Origin: JAVBNO01 sp031551485
Lineage (GTDB): Bacteria > Bacillota > Clostridia > Oscillospirales > Ruminococcaceae
NCBI GenBank assembly: GCA_031551485.1
Contig: JAVBNO010000058.1
Span: 1 to 23,958, forward strand
Direction: 5' to 3'
Length of the DNA: 23,958 bases
Shown: one piece after another, positions 1-7,469 of the stretch
Numbering within the stretch: the stretch's first letter is position 1
How the letters are laid out: each line of letters starts with the position of its first letter
Notes under the pieces: model-generated
Databases searched by the model: none
What the model was told of the DNA's origin: nothing
What the model saw: the letters and a program-made list of their open reading frames with translations, nothing else
Made by a program: the position numbers and the translations under genes

Positions 1-1
1 T

Positions 2-292
2 GCGGGGGCGGCGCTTTCGCTGCTTATTTTGCACGAGCCGCTGTCGGCCTTTTTTGCGGCGGCCCTTTGCGTCATGGCAGCCGGCAGCCTTTTGGTTTTT
101 GGGGAGCGGCATGTCCACGGCCACCGGCACGAAAAGATGGCCCACGAGCACCGGCACCGCCACGATGACGGGCACCATGATCACGCGCATATGCCGGCGG
201 TGGAGGGGGAACACAGCCACCCCCATGCCCACAAGGAGGTCGAACATGCCCATAGCCACACGGGCGACCTGCACCACCGGCACAGTCACTGA
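2..292 (+). CDS. DMT/EamA-family transporter, C-terminal fragment with His-rich tail (5' end outside window)
   Basis: The frame is open from base 2, so only the last 96 residues are seen. The first ~36 (through LLILHEPLSAFFAAAL and AAGSLLVFGERH) look like the last membrane helices of an EamA/DMT permease, where a short HEPL-type turn is common. The rest is a 60-residue hydrophilic tail containing 23 histidines in HxH and HH runs, ending HHRHSH. Such tails bind divalent transition metals. EamA proteins with this tail are known to me, but their substrate is not settled. The gene converges on the cbiMNQO cobalt-uptake operon and its terminator lies inside the cbiO 3' end. A role in Ni/Co handling is inferred from tail and neighbour. 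Family call fairly sure, substrate unsure. Confidence 0.72.
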   Translation, partial: AGAALSLLILHEPLSAFFAAALCVMAAGSLLVFGERHVHGHRHEKMAHEHRHRHDDGHHDHAHMPAVEGEHSHPHAHKEVEHAHSHTGDLHHRHSH

Positions 293-303
293 CCAGGCTG
301 ACA

Positions 304-1107
304 TTATAATGATATCATTTTAAGTAGCTCCGCCCTTGTTTTGGGGGCGGGGCTGTTTTTTTGGCCGCCCAACGCCCAAAAGACATCAAGGGCCAGGGGG
401 CGTATCAGGTGGCCTTTTTCGCAAATGGCGTCGCTGGCGAAAACAGCCTCGGGCGTGCCGTCGGCAATTAGGCGGCCTTTTTCCAGCACAATGACACGGT
501 CGGCCAAAGTAAGGGAAAGGTCGGCGTCATGGGTGGAGACAAGCAGAGTTTTACCCTCGGCGGCCAGACGGTTCAAAATGGCCGCCAGCCCGGCGCTTTG
601 GCGGGCGTCCAGCCCGGCGGTGGGCTCGTCCAGCAGCAAAATATCCTGGCCCATGGCCAGAACAGCGGCAATGGTGACCCGCTTCATCTGGCCGTAGCTT
701 AAAAAGTGGGGCGGTTTGTTTTGCAGGTCGGCAATTTCCATTTCCTCTAAAGCGTGCCGGACCCGGGCGCGGACTTCGGCTTCGGGCAGCCCCATGTTGA
801 GCGGGCCAAAAGCGACTTCGTCAAAAACACTGCCCGCGACAATACCGTCCGCCGCATTTTGAAAGACGATGGCGGTCGCGCCCATCAGCTCCCTTTGCTT
901 TTCCAAGGCTTGGCCGCCAATGCGAATATGGCCCTCCGACTTTTTCAGCAGCCCGTTGATGCACTGCAACAGGGTGGTTTTTCCCGCGCCGTTGGCGCCG
1001 TGAAAAAACGTTTTGCTACCTTTTGGGAGGGTAAAATTAATATCGGTAAGCGCCCGGCTTCCGTCGGGATAAACAAAGCTGAGATGTTCCACAGTCAACA
1101 TATTCAT
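304..1107 (-). CDS. cbiO: Cobalt ECF transporter ATP-binding subunit CbiO
   Basis: ATPase of the CbiMNQO cobalt importer, acting on the cytoplasmic face with CbiQ. With the start at 1107 (MNMLTVEHLS) it has 267 residues, normal for CbiO. Visible motifs: Walker A GANGAGKTT (37-45), Q-loop VFQN (~81-84), signature LSYGQ (136-140), Walker B ILLLDEPTAGLD (156-167) and H-loop STHD (~193). The frame stays open upstream to an ATG at 1230 that overlaps the cbiQ stop by 8 bases. That would add 41 unconserved residues, so 1107 is preferred although its ribosome binding site is weak. Last gene of the operon. The stop sits in a palindrome, AATGATATCATT. Function sure, start less so. Confidence 0.93.
   Translation of the reverse strand: MNMLTVEHLSFVYPDGSRALTDINFTLPKGSKTFFHGANGAGKTTLLQCINGLLKKSEGHIRIGGQALEKQRELMGATAIVFQNAADGIVAGSVFDEVAFGPLNMGLPEAEVRARVRHALEEMEIADLQNKPPHFLSYGQMKRVTIAAVLAMGQDILLLDEPTAGLDARQSAGLAAILNRLAAEGKTLLVSTHDADLSLTLADRVIVLEKGRLIADGTPEAVFASDAICEKGHLIRPLALDVFWALGGQKNSPAPKTRAELLKMISL
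326..362 (+). terminator. Rho-independent terminator of the DMT transporter gene, inside the cbiO 3' end
   Basis: AGCTCCGCCC (326-335) pairs with GGGCGGGGCT (345-354), with one G-T wobble, and is followed by seven T residues at 356-362. It lies 34 bases after the transporter stop and within the last ~20 codons of the opposing cbiO gene, so one stretch serves as coding DNA on one strand and as terminator on the other. Confidence 0.8.
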
Positions 1108-1149
1108 CGACCATTCTGCCGCTGCGTGCCGGCACAAGGGAAAAGGCGG

Positions 1150-1181
1150 CGTCTTATCGCGCAGCAAGGAATGATAAGACG
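1150..1181 (-). repeat. 9-bp inverted repeat in the cbiQ-cbiO gap
   Basis: CGTCTTATC (1150-1158) and GATAAGACG (1173-1181) are perfect inverted arms around a 14-base loop, between the cbiQ stop and the preferred cbiO start. There is no T-run after it on the minus strand. It could be an mRNA-processing or translation-tuning hairpin, or be part of an N-terminal cbiO extension. Function unknown. Confidence 0.5.
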
Positions 1182-1222
1182 GGTATGATTTTTTATAGGG
1201 AGCGTTCACAGCCGCATTCAAA

Positions 1223-2011
1223 CTAGCCATTCCAAAGCCCGATGAGAGCGGCTGTGTGGCCCGCTAAAACCAGTATGCCCCCAAAAGCGGCAATGGCGGC
1301 GCCCTGGGCTATGGTGAGCCGGTTTTGTCCGGGCAGAAATTTCAGGCGGCCGTCGTACCCTTTGGTGAGCATGGCGTCATAAATGCGGCCGGACTGTTCC
1401 AGCGATTCCACAAAGACGCTGGCGCAAAGCATGCCAAAAGAGGTGCAGCCCCGCCGAAAATGCAGATAGCCAAAGCGGCTTTGCTGGGAAGAACGCTTGA
1501 TGTCCGCCTTTTCCAAGAGCAGAAAAATAAAGCGGTAGACCAGAGTGAACAGTTCGGTGAGGACAACAGGAACACGGCAAGCCTGCAACAGGCGGATAAT
1601 GTCCCGCATGGGGGTGGTGAGCACCAGAAAATACAGGGCGCTGACAGCTGCCAGCGCCCGGCCAAGGAGAATGGCCGCCTGCAAAAGCCCTGCCTTGGTG
1701 ATGTAGATGTACCAGCCCCCCAGCAAAAGAGCGGGGCCGGCGGGCGCGGTGGAGGAGATGGACACGACTACGCCCAACACACTCATGAGCAAAAAGGCGG
1801 CGGGGACAAGAAGCAGTTTGCCATAGTAGCGGGCGGGAATGTTGGCTTTGAAAACAGTGAGATAAGACATCACGCCAAAAGCCAGGCCGAAGGTAAAGAA
1901 GGAACAAGACGCAATACACACGACCAGGGTGACCAAAGCGAGCAGGGCCTTGGCGGCAGGGGCGGTGTCTTTTAAGGCGGAAATGTAAGCGTACTTGTCA
2001 ATGTAAATCAT
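1223..2011 (-). CDS. cbiQ: Cobalt ECF transporter transmembrane subunit CbiQ
   Basis: Membrane T-component linking the CbiMN substrate unit to the CbiO ATPase. It has 262 residues with several hydrophobic helices (for example 18-50, 65-90 and a last one near the C-terminus). The cytoplasmic coupling segment AMLTKGYDG matches the A-x-x-x-G motif T-components use to grip the ATPase. ATG at 2011 overlaps the cbiN stop in an ATGA junction, so translation is probably coupled. Operon order M-N-Q-O is the standard one for cobalt. Length and context fit the family. Confidence 0.93.
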   Translation of the reverse strand: MIYIDKYAYISALKDTAPAAKALLALVTLVVCIASCSFFTFGLAFGVMSYLTVFKANIPARYYGKLLLVPAAFLLMSVLGVVVSISSTAPAGPALLLGGWYIYITKAGLLQAAILLGRALAAVSALYFLVLTTPMRDIIRLLQACRVPVVLTELFTLVYRFIFLLLEKADIKRSSQQSRFGYLHFRRGCTSFGMLCASVFVESLEQSGRIYDAMLTKGYDGRLKFLPGQNRLTIAQGAAIAAFGGILVLAGHTAALIGLWNG

Positions 2012-2307
2012 GGGGTGTCCTTTTTGTTTTGAGATTGACCTTTCAGGTAACCTAAACCATAGCAGAGCACACCGGCGCCAAGGGCTGCCTGAAGTGCGAA
2101 AAGAAGGCTTTCGGTTTCGCTGCCGGGGGGCGACCAGATGGGTTCGAACCAGGGGACGTACTCGGCGTTCACTTCGGCAATGGCTTCCTGGGCGGCACCA
2201 TCGGCCCCGGCAAACTCGCTGCCGTCAATCAGCAAAAGAGGAGAGACGCAGATGACCGCAGCCAAAAGGCAGAGAATCAAGGTTTGCATACCTGTTTTTT
2301 TATCCAT
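2008..2307 (-). CDS. cbiN: Cobalt transport protein CbiN
   Basis: Small accessory membrane subunit that works with CbiM in cobalt capture. It has 99 residues, the usual size, with an N-terminal helix (about 7-27), an outside loop with acidic residues and the segment VPWFEPIWSPPGSETESLLF typical of CbiN, and a second helix (about 73-92) before a short basic tail. ATG at 2307 is preceded by AAGGAGA with good spacing and overlaps the cbiM stop by 8 bases (ATGGATAA). The frame is open to 2364, but that upstream part lies in cbiM and lacks support. Confidence 0.93.
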   Translation of the reverse strand: MDKKTGMQTLILCLLAAVICVSPLLLIDGSEFAGADGAAQEAIAEVNAEYVPWFEPIWSPPGSETESLLFALQAALGAGVLCYGLGYLKGQSQNKKDTP

Positions 2308-3055
2308 GGCGCCGTTCTCCTTCCGACAGAATGGGCAGACGGTCTTTGCCGTAGGCCTCGACAAAATTGAGGATGATGACGGTGAGAATGCCCTCCACCA
2401 CAGCCAACGGAATTTGGGTGACAGCGAAGATGCCCAGGAATTTTGCCACAGAAGCTATTGTACCGCCGGGGTTGGCGGGAAAAGCGAAACCCAGCTGCAA
2501 AGAGGTGACGATGTAGGTGAACAAATCCCCCAGCATGGCGGCCAAAAAGATGGCGATTTTCCGGTCCACCCGTAACTTTTTACACAGGGCAAACACACCA
2601 AAGGCGACAAAAGGACCCACAACGCCCATGGAAAAAACATTGGCGCCCAGGGTGGTAAGGCCGCCGTGGGCCAGCAGCAGCGCCTGAAACAGCAAAACGA
2701 TGAAGCCCAGCACGCAGGAGACAAAAGGCCCAAAAAGAATGGAGGCAAAGCCAAGGCCGGTCATGTGGGAGCTGGAGCCGGTGACCGAAGGGATTTTGAG
2801 AGCGGAGAGGACAAAGGCAAAGGCGCCCGCCATGGCCAAAATGATGGTTTGGCGGCGGTTTTCACTGAGTATTTTTGTTAACTTGCGAATGCCCAGCACC
2901 AAAAAAGGCAATGCGGCGGCGGCCCAAACAATGCACCAAAGGGGCGGCAAAAAGCCCTCCATAATATGCATGGCGTAGGCGGGAACAGCCCCCAGCTGTA
3001 GGGCCACGACGGCCACCAGCGTAAACAAGAGGAATTTCCGTGATTTTTGTTGCAT
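2300..3055 (-). CDS. cbiM: Cobalt transport protein CbiM (substrate-binding S-component)
   Basis: Substrate-specific membrane subunit of the cobalt ECF importer. It has 251 residues from the ATG at 3055, which follows AAAGGAG. An upstream in-frame ATG at 3103 lies inside the attenuator region and is rejected. Residues 1-28 form a signal peptide ending AYA; cleavage would expose MHIMEGFLP, the N-terminal Met-His of CbiM/NikM that coordinates the metal. About six hydrophobic segments follow, and SSSHMTGLGFASILFGP is conserved. First gene of the operon, directly behind a cobalamin riboswitch and terminator, so B12 should repress it. A nickel variant (NikM) is less likely given cbiN and the riboswitch. 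Confidence 0.95.
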   Translation of the reverse strand: MQQKSRKFLLFTLVAVVALQLGAVPAYAMHIMEGFLPPLWCIVWAAAALPFLVLGIRKLTKILSENRRQTIILAMAGAFAFVLSALKIPSVTGSSSHMTGLGFASILFGPFVSCVLGFIVLLFQALLLAHGGLTTLGANVFSMGVVGPFVAFGVFALCKKLRVDRKIAIFLAAMLGDLFTYIVTSLQLGFAFPANPGGTIASVAKFLGIFAVTQIPLAVVEGILTVIILNFVEAYGKDRLPILSEGERRHG

Positions 3056-3087
3056 GAGATAGCTCCTTTCGTTTTTTGCCGGAATAC

Positions 3088-3127
3088 AAAAAACTTCTTT
3101 CACCGCATCTGCCTGCGATGAAAGAAG
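3088..3127 (-). terminator. Riboswitch-controlled terminator (attenuator) before cbiM
   Basis: On the minus strand a 14-base arm CTTCTTTCATCGCA (3127-3114) pairs with TGCGGTGAAAGAAG (3107-3094) around a 6-base loop, with one wobble, and runs into six T residues (3093-3088). It lies between the cobalamin riboswitch and the cbiM ribosome binding site, the position expected for a transcriptional expression platform. Confidence 0.88.
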
Positions 3128-3199
3128 CGATCATTTGCGCGTGTCCTTTTGACAGTACAAATGACATATTCCGTACCTCGCAGAATATATACACAGCTG

Positions 3200-3367
3200 T
3201 GCCAAGGCAGGTCTTCTGGCTCATGCGTTAACCGCGGTTTTTCGTCTTCCCGATTTTTCATCAGTGACATTGTGAAAAACAGCTTGCATTTACAGCAGCG
3301 GGACTGCGCGGGATTTTCACCCGACTTCCCTTTTCACCCGTCCGGCCAAGCGGACGAGAACCTTAGC
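3200..3367 (-). promoter_or_regulatory. Cobalamin (B12) riboswitch upstream of cbiMNQO
   Basis: Read on the minus strand, the leader shows the conserved order: a GTCCGCTTGGCCGGAC stem, GGGAAGTCGGGTGAAAATCC followed by CGCGCAGTCCCGCTGCTGTAA, and the B12-box core AGCCAGAAGACCTGCC (3222-3204 region). These are hallmark elements of the family. A possible -10 box TATGAT (3379-3374) without a convincing -35 would start RNA just 5' of the aptamer. With the terminator at 3088-3127 it should stop transcription of the cobalt importer when adenosylcobalamin is abundant. Exact ends are approximate. Confidence 0.92.
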
Positions 3368-3484
3368 ATGATTATCATAGCACAAAGCGGGACAAAAAGA
3401 AAGGGGGATTCCCCTTATTTTGGAAACGAGGTTGCCCCGTCTTTACGTGAACCAAAGACGACAGTCAAGCCTTTGTAACCGTGC

Positions 3485-3517
3485 AAAAAGCCGGGGGCCC
3501 TTTTGGGCCCCCGGCTT
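3485..3517 (-). terminator. Terminator of the hydrogenase operon
   Basis: AAGCCGGGGGCCC (3488-3500) and GGGCCCCCGGCTT (3505-3517) form a perfect 13-bp GC-rich stem with a TTTT loop. On the minus strand it ends in a run of T (3489-3485). It begins 16 bases after the HydA stop and insulates the operon from the cobalt leader. Confidence 0.9.
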
Positions 3518-3532
3518 TGGCGTATATTGGTA

Positions 3533-5281
3533 TTAATAACGGCCGCGGTCTTTGTAAGAAGTGTGAAGGGTTTTGTGGGCCACATGGCTGCCCGGTTTCT
3601 CCAAAAACTCCTCATACAGCCTTTGAATCGAGGGATTTTCGTGGGATTCCCGCAAGTGGTTCAGTTCATCGGAGGTGTAAAGGGCAGCGGCGCGTTTGGA
3701 CTTGAGGTCGATGAAGTTGCGCACGCTGGCCGGCTGGACAGGCTGGCCGCCGCCGTTGACACAGCCGCCGGGGCAACCCATAATTTCGATGAATTGATAA
3801 TTTTTCTCGCCGCTCTTGACGCTTTCCAACACCTTTTTGGCATTGGCAAGGCCGGAGGCGACAGCCACATTGACACTCAGGTCGCCAATTTGGTAGGTGG
3901 CCTCTTTTACGCCTTCAATGCCACGGACGTCAACAAATTTGACATCCTCGGCTTTTTGGCCAGTAATCCAGGCCCGGGCGGTGCGCAGGGCCGCTTCCAT
4001 CACGCCGCCGGTGGCGCCAAAGATGAGGCCGGCGCCGCTGGCTTCACCCAGGGGATTGTCAAACTCTTCATCGGGCAGAGCGGTGAAGTTGATGCCGGCG
4101 CGGTCAATCATACGGGCCAGTTCGCGGGTGGTAAGGGCGATGTCCACGTCGGGCACGCCCGCCGCCTGCTCGTCCTCGCGGCCCACTTCAAACTTTTTGG
4201 CGGTGCAGGGCATAATGCCCACCACGAAGATATCCTTAGGATCCAAATTCATCTTTTTGGCATACCAGGTTTTAATGACGGCGCCCATCATTTGCTGGGG
4301 CGACTTGCAGCTGGAAAGGTTGGGGATGAATTCGGGGTCATAGTGTTCGCAGAATTTGACCCAGCCGGGGGAACAGGAGGTGATCATGGGCAGCACGCCG
4401 CCCTCTTTCACCCGCTCTACAAACTCGTTGGCTTCTTCCATAATGGTCAAGTCGGCGGCAAAGTCGGTATCAAAGACTTTGTGGAAGCCAATGCGGCGCA
4501 GCGCCGCCACCATTTTGCCCTGTACGTTGGTGCCCACAGGCATACCGAACGCTTCGCCCAGGGTGACGCGGATGGAGGGCGCGGTTTGGACGATGACATG
4601 TTTGGTGGGGTCGGCCAGGGCTTTCCACACTTCGCCGGTGTGGTCTTTTTCGGCAATGGCGCCGGTGGGGCAAACGACAATACACTGGCCGCAGGAGACA
4701 CAGGGCACATTGCCCAGGTCGTCGTCAAAAGCGCAGCCAATATGGGTGTTGAAACCGCGTTCGTTGGGGCCGATGACGGCGACCGACTGCCACTTGCTGC
4801 AGGCGGCGACACAACGGCGGCACAGGATACAGCGGTTGTCGTCACGGTACATATGGGTGGCGCTGTCGTCAAATTCGTAGACGGGATTGTAGCCGTCGTA
4901 AATCGTTTCATCCTCGACTTTAAAGTCTTTGCAAAGCTTTTGCAGTTCGCAGTTGCCCGACCGGATGCAGGACAGGCACTGGCGATTGTGGGTGGAAAGA
5001 ATCAGCTCCAGGTCGGTTTTGCGGGAGGAAAAGACCCGGGGAGAGTTGGTCTGAATCTCCATGCCCTCGGCGATGGGGTAGACGCAGGAGGCGACAAGGT
5101 TCTTCATGCCCTTGACCTCGACCACGCAAATGCGGCAAGCGCCGATTTCATTAATTTCTTTTAAGTAGCACAGGGTGGGAATCTGAACGCCCAAGGTGCG
5201 GGCCGCCTCGAGGATAGTGGTATCCTTGGGAACGGTGACGGGCATTCCGTTTATTGTTGCATTTACCATTTCCGTACTCAT
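3533..5281 (-). CDS. hydA: [FeFe] hydrogenase catalytic subunit of an NAD(P)-linked multimeric hydrogenase (HydA/HndD)
   Basis: Catalyses reversible H2 formation in the cytoplasm, with electrons delivered by the other operon subunits. 582 residues from the ATG at 5281 (GAGGAG 8 bases upstream); a GTG at 5290 would add three. Domains in order: N-terminal [2Fe-2S] (C38, C49, C52, C66); His-Cys3 cluster (HNRQCLSC, NCELQKLC); two [4Fe-4S] clusters (CILCRRCVAAC, CVSCGQCIVVCP); H-cluster domain with L1 TSCSPGW (~300-307), L2 MPCTAKKFE (~357-365) and L3 MGCPGGCVNGGGQP (~501-514); short C-terminal small-subunit-like tail (Tyr/Arg-rich). TSCSPGW is usual in the Hnd/bifurcating branch. Last gene of the operon. 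Whether it uses NADP or bifurcates electrons with ferredoxin cannot be decided from sequence. Confidence 0.95.
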   Translation of the reverse strand: MSTEMVNATINGMPVTVPKDTTILEAARTLGVQIPTLCYLKEINEIGACRICVVEVKGMKNLVASCVYPIAEGMEIQTNSPRVFSSRKTDLELILSTHNRQCLSCIRSGNCELQKLCKDFKVEDETIYDGYNPVYEFDDSATHMYRDDNRCILCRRCVAACSKWQSVAVIGPNERGFNTHIGCAFDDDLGNVPCVSCGQCIVVCPTGAIAEKDHTGEVWKALADPTKHVIVQTAPSIRVTLGEAFGMPVGTNVQGKMVAALRRIGFHKVFDTDFAADLTIMEEANEFVERVKEGGVLPMITSCSPGWVKFCEHYDPEFIPNLSSCKSPQQMMGAVIKTWYAKKMNLDPKDIFVVGIMPCTAKKFEVGREDEQAAGVPDVDIALTTRELARMIDRAGINFTALPDEEFDNPLGEASGAGLIFGATGGVMEAALRTARAWITGQKAEDVKFVDVRGIEGVKEATYQIGDLSVNVAVASGLANAKKVLESVKSGEKNYQFIEIMGCPGGCVNGGGQPVQPASVRNFIDLKSKRAAALYTSDELNHLRESHENPSIQRLYEEFLEKPGSHVAHKTLHTSYKDRGRY

Positions 5282-5293
5282 ATCACTCACTCC

Positions 5294-7084
5294 TCACTTT
5301 TTGGCAATGGCGCCAAAACGACATTTTTCAATGCAAGCGCCGCATTTGACACATTTAGACTGGTCGATCACATGGGGTTCTTTCACCGTGCCGCTGATGG
5401 CGCCGGTGGGACATACTTTGGCGCACAGCGTACAGCCTTTACATTTGTCCGCCAAAATAATGATGGACAGCAACGCTTTGCAGACGCCGGCGGGACATTT
5501 TTTGTCAACGATGTGGGCCTTGTATTCGTCCTCGAAGTAAGTGAGAGTGGAGAGAACCGGGTTGGGGGCCGTCTGGCCAAGGCCGCACAGGGCGTTTTCT
5601 TTAATGTGCTGGCAAAGGTGGCGCATTTTGTCCAAATCTTCCAGCTTGCCCTGGCCTTTGGTGATGCGGTCAAGAATTTCGTAAAGCCGCTTGGTGCCGA
5701 TACGGCAGGGGGTGCATTTGCCGCAGCTTTCGTCAACCGTGAATTCCAGGAAGAACTTGGCGATGTCCACCATGCAGTTGTCTTCGTCCATGACGATCAT
5801 ACCGCCGGAGCCCATCATCGAGCCGATGGAAATCAGGTTGTCGTAATCAATTTGAATGTCCATGTGGGAAGCGGGAATGCAGCCGCCGGAAGGACCGCCG
5901 GTTTGGGCCGCCTTAAAGGCTTTGCCGCCGGGGCAACCACCACCGATTTCTTCAATGACTTCCCGCAGGGTGGTGCCCATGGGCACTTCCACAAGGCCGG
6001 TATTGTTAATTTTGCCGCCCAGGGCAAATACTTTGGTACCCTTGCTCTTTTCGGTGCCGACGCTGTTAAACCAGGCGGCGCCGTTGAGGACAATTTGCGG
6101 AATGTTGGCATAGGTTTCCACGTTATTTAAAACGGTGGGTTTGCCGAACAGGCCTTTCACAGCGGGGAAGGGCGGACGGGGCCGAGGTTCGCCGCGGTTC
6201 CCTTCAATCGAGGTCATAAGGGCGGTTTCTTCGCCGCAGACAAAAGCGCCGGCGCCCAGGCGCAGCTCCAAGTCAAAATCGAAGCCGGTGCCGAAAATGT
6301 CTTTGCCCAAAAAGCCCATTTCGCGGGCTTGATTGAGGGCGATGCCCAACCGTTTAATGGCAATCGGATATTCCGCGCGGACATAAATATATCCCTGATT
6401 GGCGCCGATGGCGTAGCCGGCAATGGCCATGGCTTCCAAAATGGCGTGGGGGTCACCCTCCAGCACCGAACGGTCCATGAAAGCGCCGGGGTCGCCTTCG
6501 TCGGCATTACAGCAAACATATTTTTGATCGGAGACGCTGGCTTTGGCAAAGCTCCATTTCAGGCCGGTGGGGAAGCCGCCGCCGCCGCGCCCACGCAGGC
6601 CGGAATCTTTAATGGTGTTAATGACATCGTCGGGGGACATTTCGGTCAGGACTTTGCCCAGGGCCTGATAACCGTCATAGGCTATGTACTCGTTAATGTC
6701 TTCGGGATCGATGATGCCGCAGTTGCGCAAGGCGATACGCAGTTGTTTTTTATAGAAGTTCGTATCGTTAAGACTTTTGATCGTGTCTTGGTCGGTGGTG
6801 GTTTCTTCATAAAGAAGACGGGTGACAATGCGGCCCTTAAGCAGATGCTCTTCCACAATTTCGGGAATGTCTTCCGCCTTGACCATGGAATAGAACGCGC
6901 CCTCGGGGTAAACAACCATGATAGGACCCAAAGCACACAAACCGAAGCAACCGGTTTTGACCACTTTGACCTCTGTGGTCAGATTTTGGTGGATCAATTC
7001 TTTTTCAAGAGCGGTAATGATTTTTTCGCTGCCTGAGGAGGTACACCCGGTACCGCCGCAAACAAGTACATGGGAACGAAACAT
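5294..7084 (-). CDS. hydB: NuoF-like flavoprotein subunit of the hydrogenase (HydB/HndC)
   Basis: Oxidises or reduces NAD(P)H through FMN and passes electrons to HydA. 596 residues; ATG at 7084 follows AAGGAGG. An N-terminal thioredoxin-like [2Fe-2S] domain has C9, C14, C46 and C50. The FMN/NADH-binding region has GRGGGGFPTGLKW (~165-177). NuoF-type [4Fe-4S] ligands are CGKCTPCR (C454, C457, C460) plus C500. At the C-terminus are two ferredoxin-type [4Fe-4S] motifs (C548-C558 and C578-C588). This full set is typical of bifurcating and Hnd hydrogenases rather than Complex I NuoF, which lacks both added ends. The stop lies 12 bases before the hydA start, so the subunits are probably made together. 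Confidence 0.95.
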   Translation of the reverse strand: MFRSHVLVCGGTGCTSSGSEKIITALEKELIHQNLTTEVKVVKTGCFGLCALGPIMVVYPEGAFYSMVKAEDIPEIVEEHLLKGRIVTRLLYEETTTDQDTIKSLNDTNFYKKQLRIALRNCGIIDPEDINEYIAYDGYQALGKVLTEMSPDDVINTIKDSGLRGRGGGGFPTGLKWSFAKASVSDQKYVCCNADEGDPGAFMDRSVLEGDPHAILEAMAIAGYAIGANQGYIYVRAEYPIAIKRLGIALNQAREMGFLGKDIFGTGFDFDLELRLGAGAFVCGEETALMTSIEGNRGEPRPRPPFPAVKGLFGKPTVLNNVETYANIPQIVLNGAAWFNSVGTEKSKGTKVFALGGKINNTGLVEVPMGTTLREVIEEIGGGCPGGKAFKAAQTGGPSGGCIPASHMDIQIDYDNLISIGSMMGSGGMIVMDEDNCMVDIAKFFLEFTVDESCGKCTPCRIGTKRLYEILDRITKGQGKLEDLDKMRHLCQHIKENALCGLGQTAPNPVLSTLTYFEDEYKAHIVDKKCPAGVCKALLSIIILADKCKGCTLCAKVCPTGAISGTVKEPHVIDQSKCVKCGACIEKCRFGAIAKK

Positions 7085-7097
7085 GCTTTATCCCTCC

Positions 7098-7469
7098 TTA
7101 TATTTTGCTGGCGCCGATGGTGTATTCCATAACGGGGTTGCCGTTGACGATATGGTCGGTCACAATGCGGGCCACCATTTCGGGGGTCATTTTGACGTAG
7201 GTGACCTTTTCTTTGCCGGGTACAAATACTTCCACAACGGGTTCGTACTGGCAAATGCCAATGCAGCCGGTTTGGGCCACAGTGACGCCCACCAGTTTGC
7301 GTTTGGCGACTTCATCGGTAAAGGCGGCCAGCACAGGACGGGCGCCGGCGGCAATGCCACAGGTGGCCATGCCTACCACAATGCGGGTGTTGCCGGTGTC
7401 GTCGTTGCGAACGCCTATTTTATTTTTCATTTCATCTCTGAGGGCTTGAAGCTCAGCTAAACTTTTCAC
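7098..7469 (-). CDS. hndB: HndB-like thioredoxin-fold [2Fe-2S] domain subunit
   Basis: Small accessory subunit of the hydrogenase complex, 123 residues. It has the NuoE-C-terminal/thioredoxin-like fold signature: MATCGIAAGARP, then TGCIGICQYEPVVEV. Only three Cys sit at cluster positions (C37, C69, C73), and the second Cys of the first pair is absent, so a normal [2Fe-2S] cluster may not form. This seems usual for HndB/HydD-type subunits. The start is GTG at 7469, sharing GTGA with the stop of the preceding HATPase gene and following AGGAGG. 13 bases separate it from hydB. Family call good; cofactor state unknown. Confidence 0.88.
   Translation of the reverse strand: MKSLAELQALRDEMKNKIGVRNDDTGNTRIVVGMATCGIAAGARPVLAAFTDEVAKRKLVGVTVAQTGCIGICQYEPVVEVFVPGKEKVTYVKMTPEMVARIVTDHIVNGNPVMEYTIGASKI

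Noticed and set aside
3503..5164. Long plus-strand open frame (553 codons) opposite hydA
   Set aside because: It mirrors hydA codon structure, has no ribosome binding site or known domain, and is Gly/Ala/His-rich as expected for the antisense of a GC-rich gene.
5372..6130. Plus-strand open frames opposite hydB
   Set aside because: Antisense shadows of a clearly conserved hydB frame with intact Fe-S and FMN motifs; no start signals.
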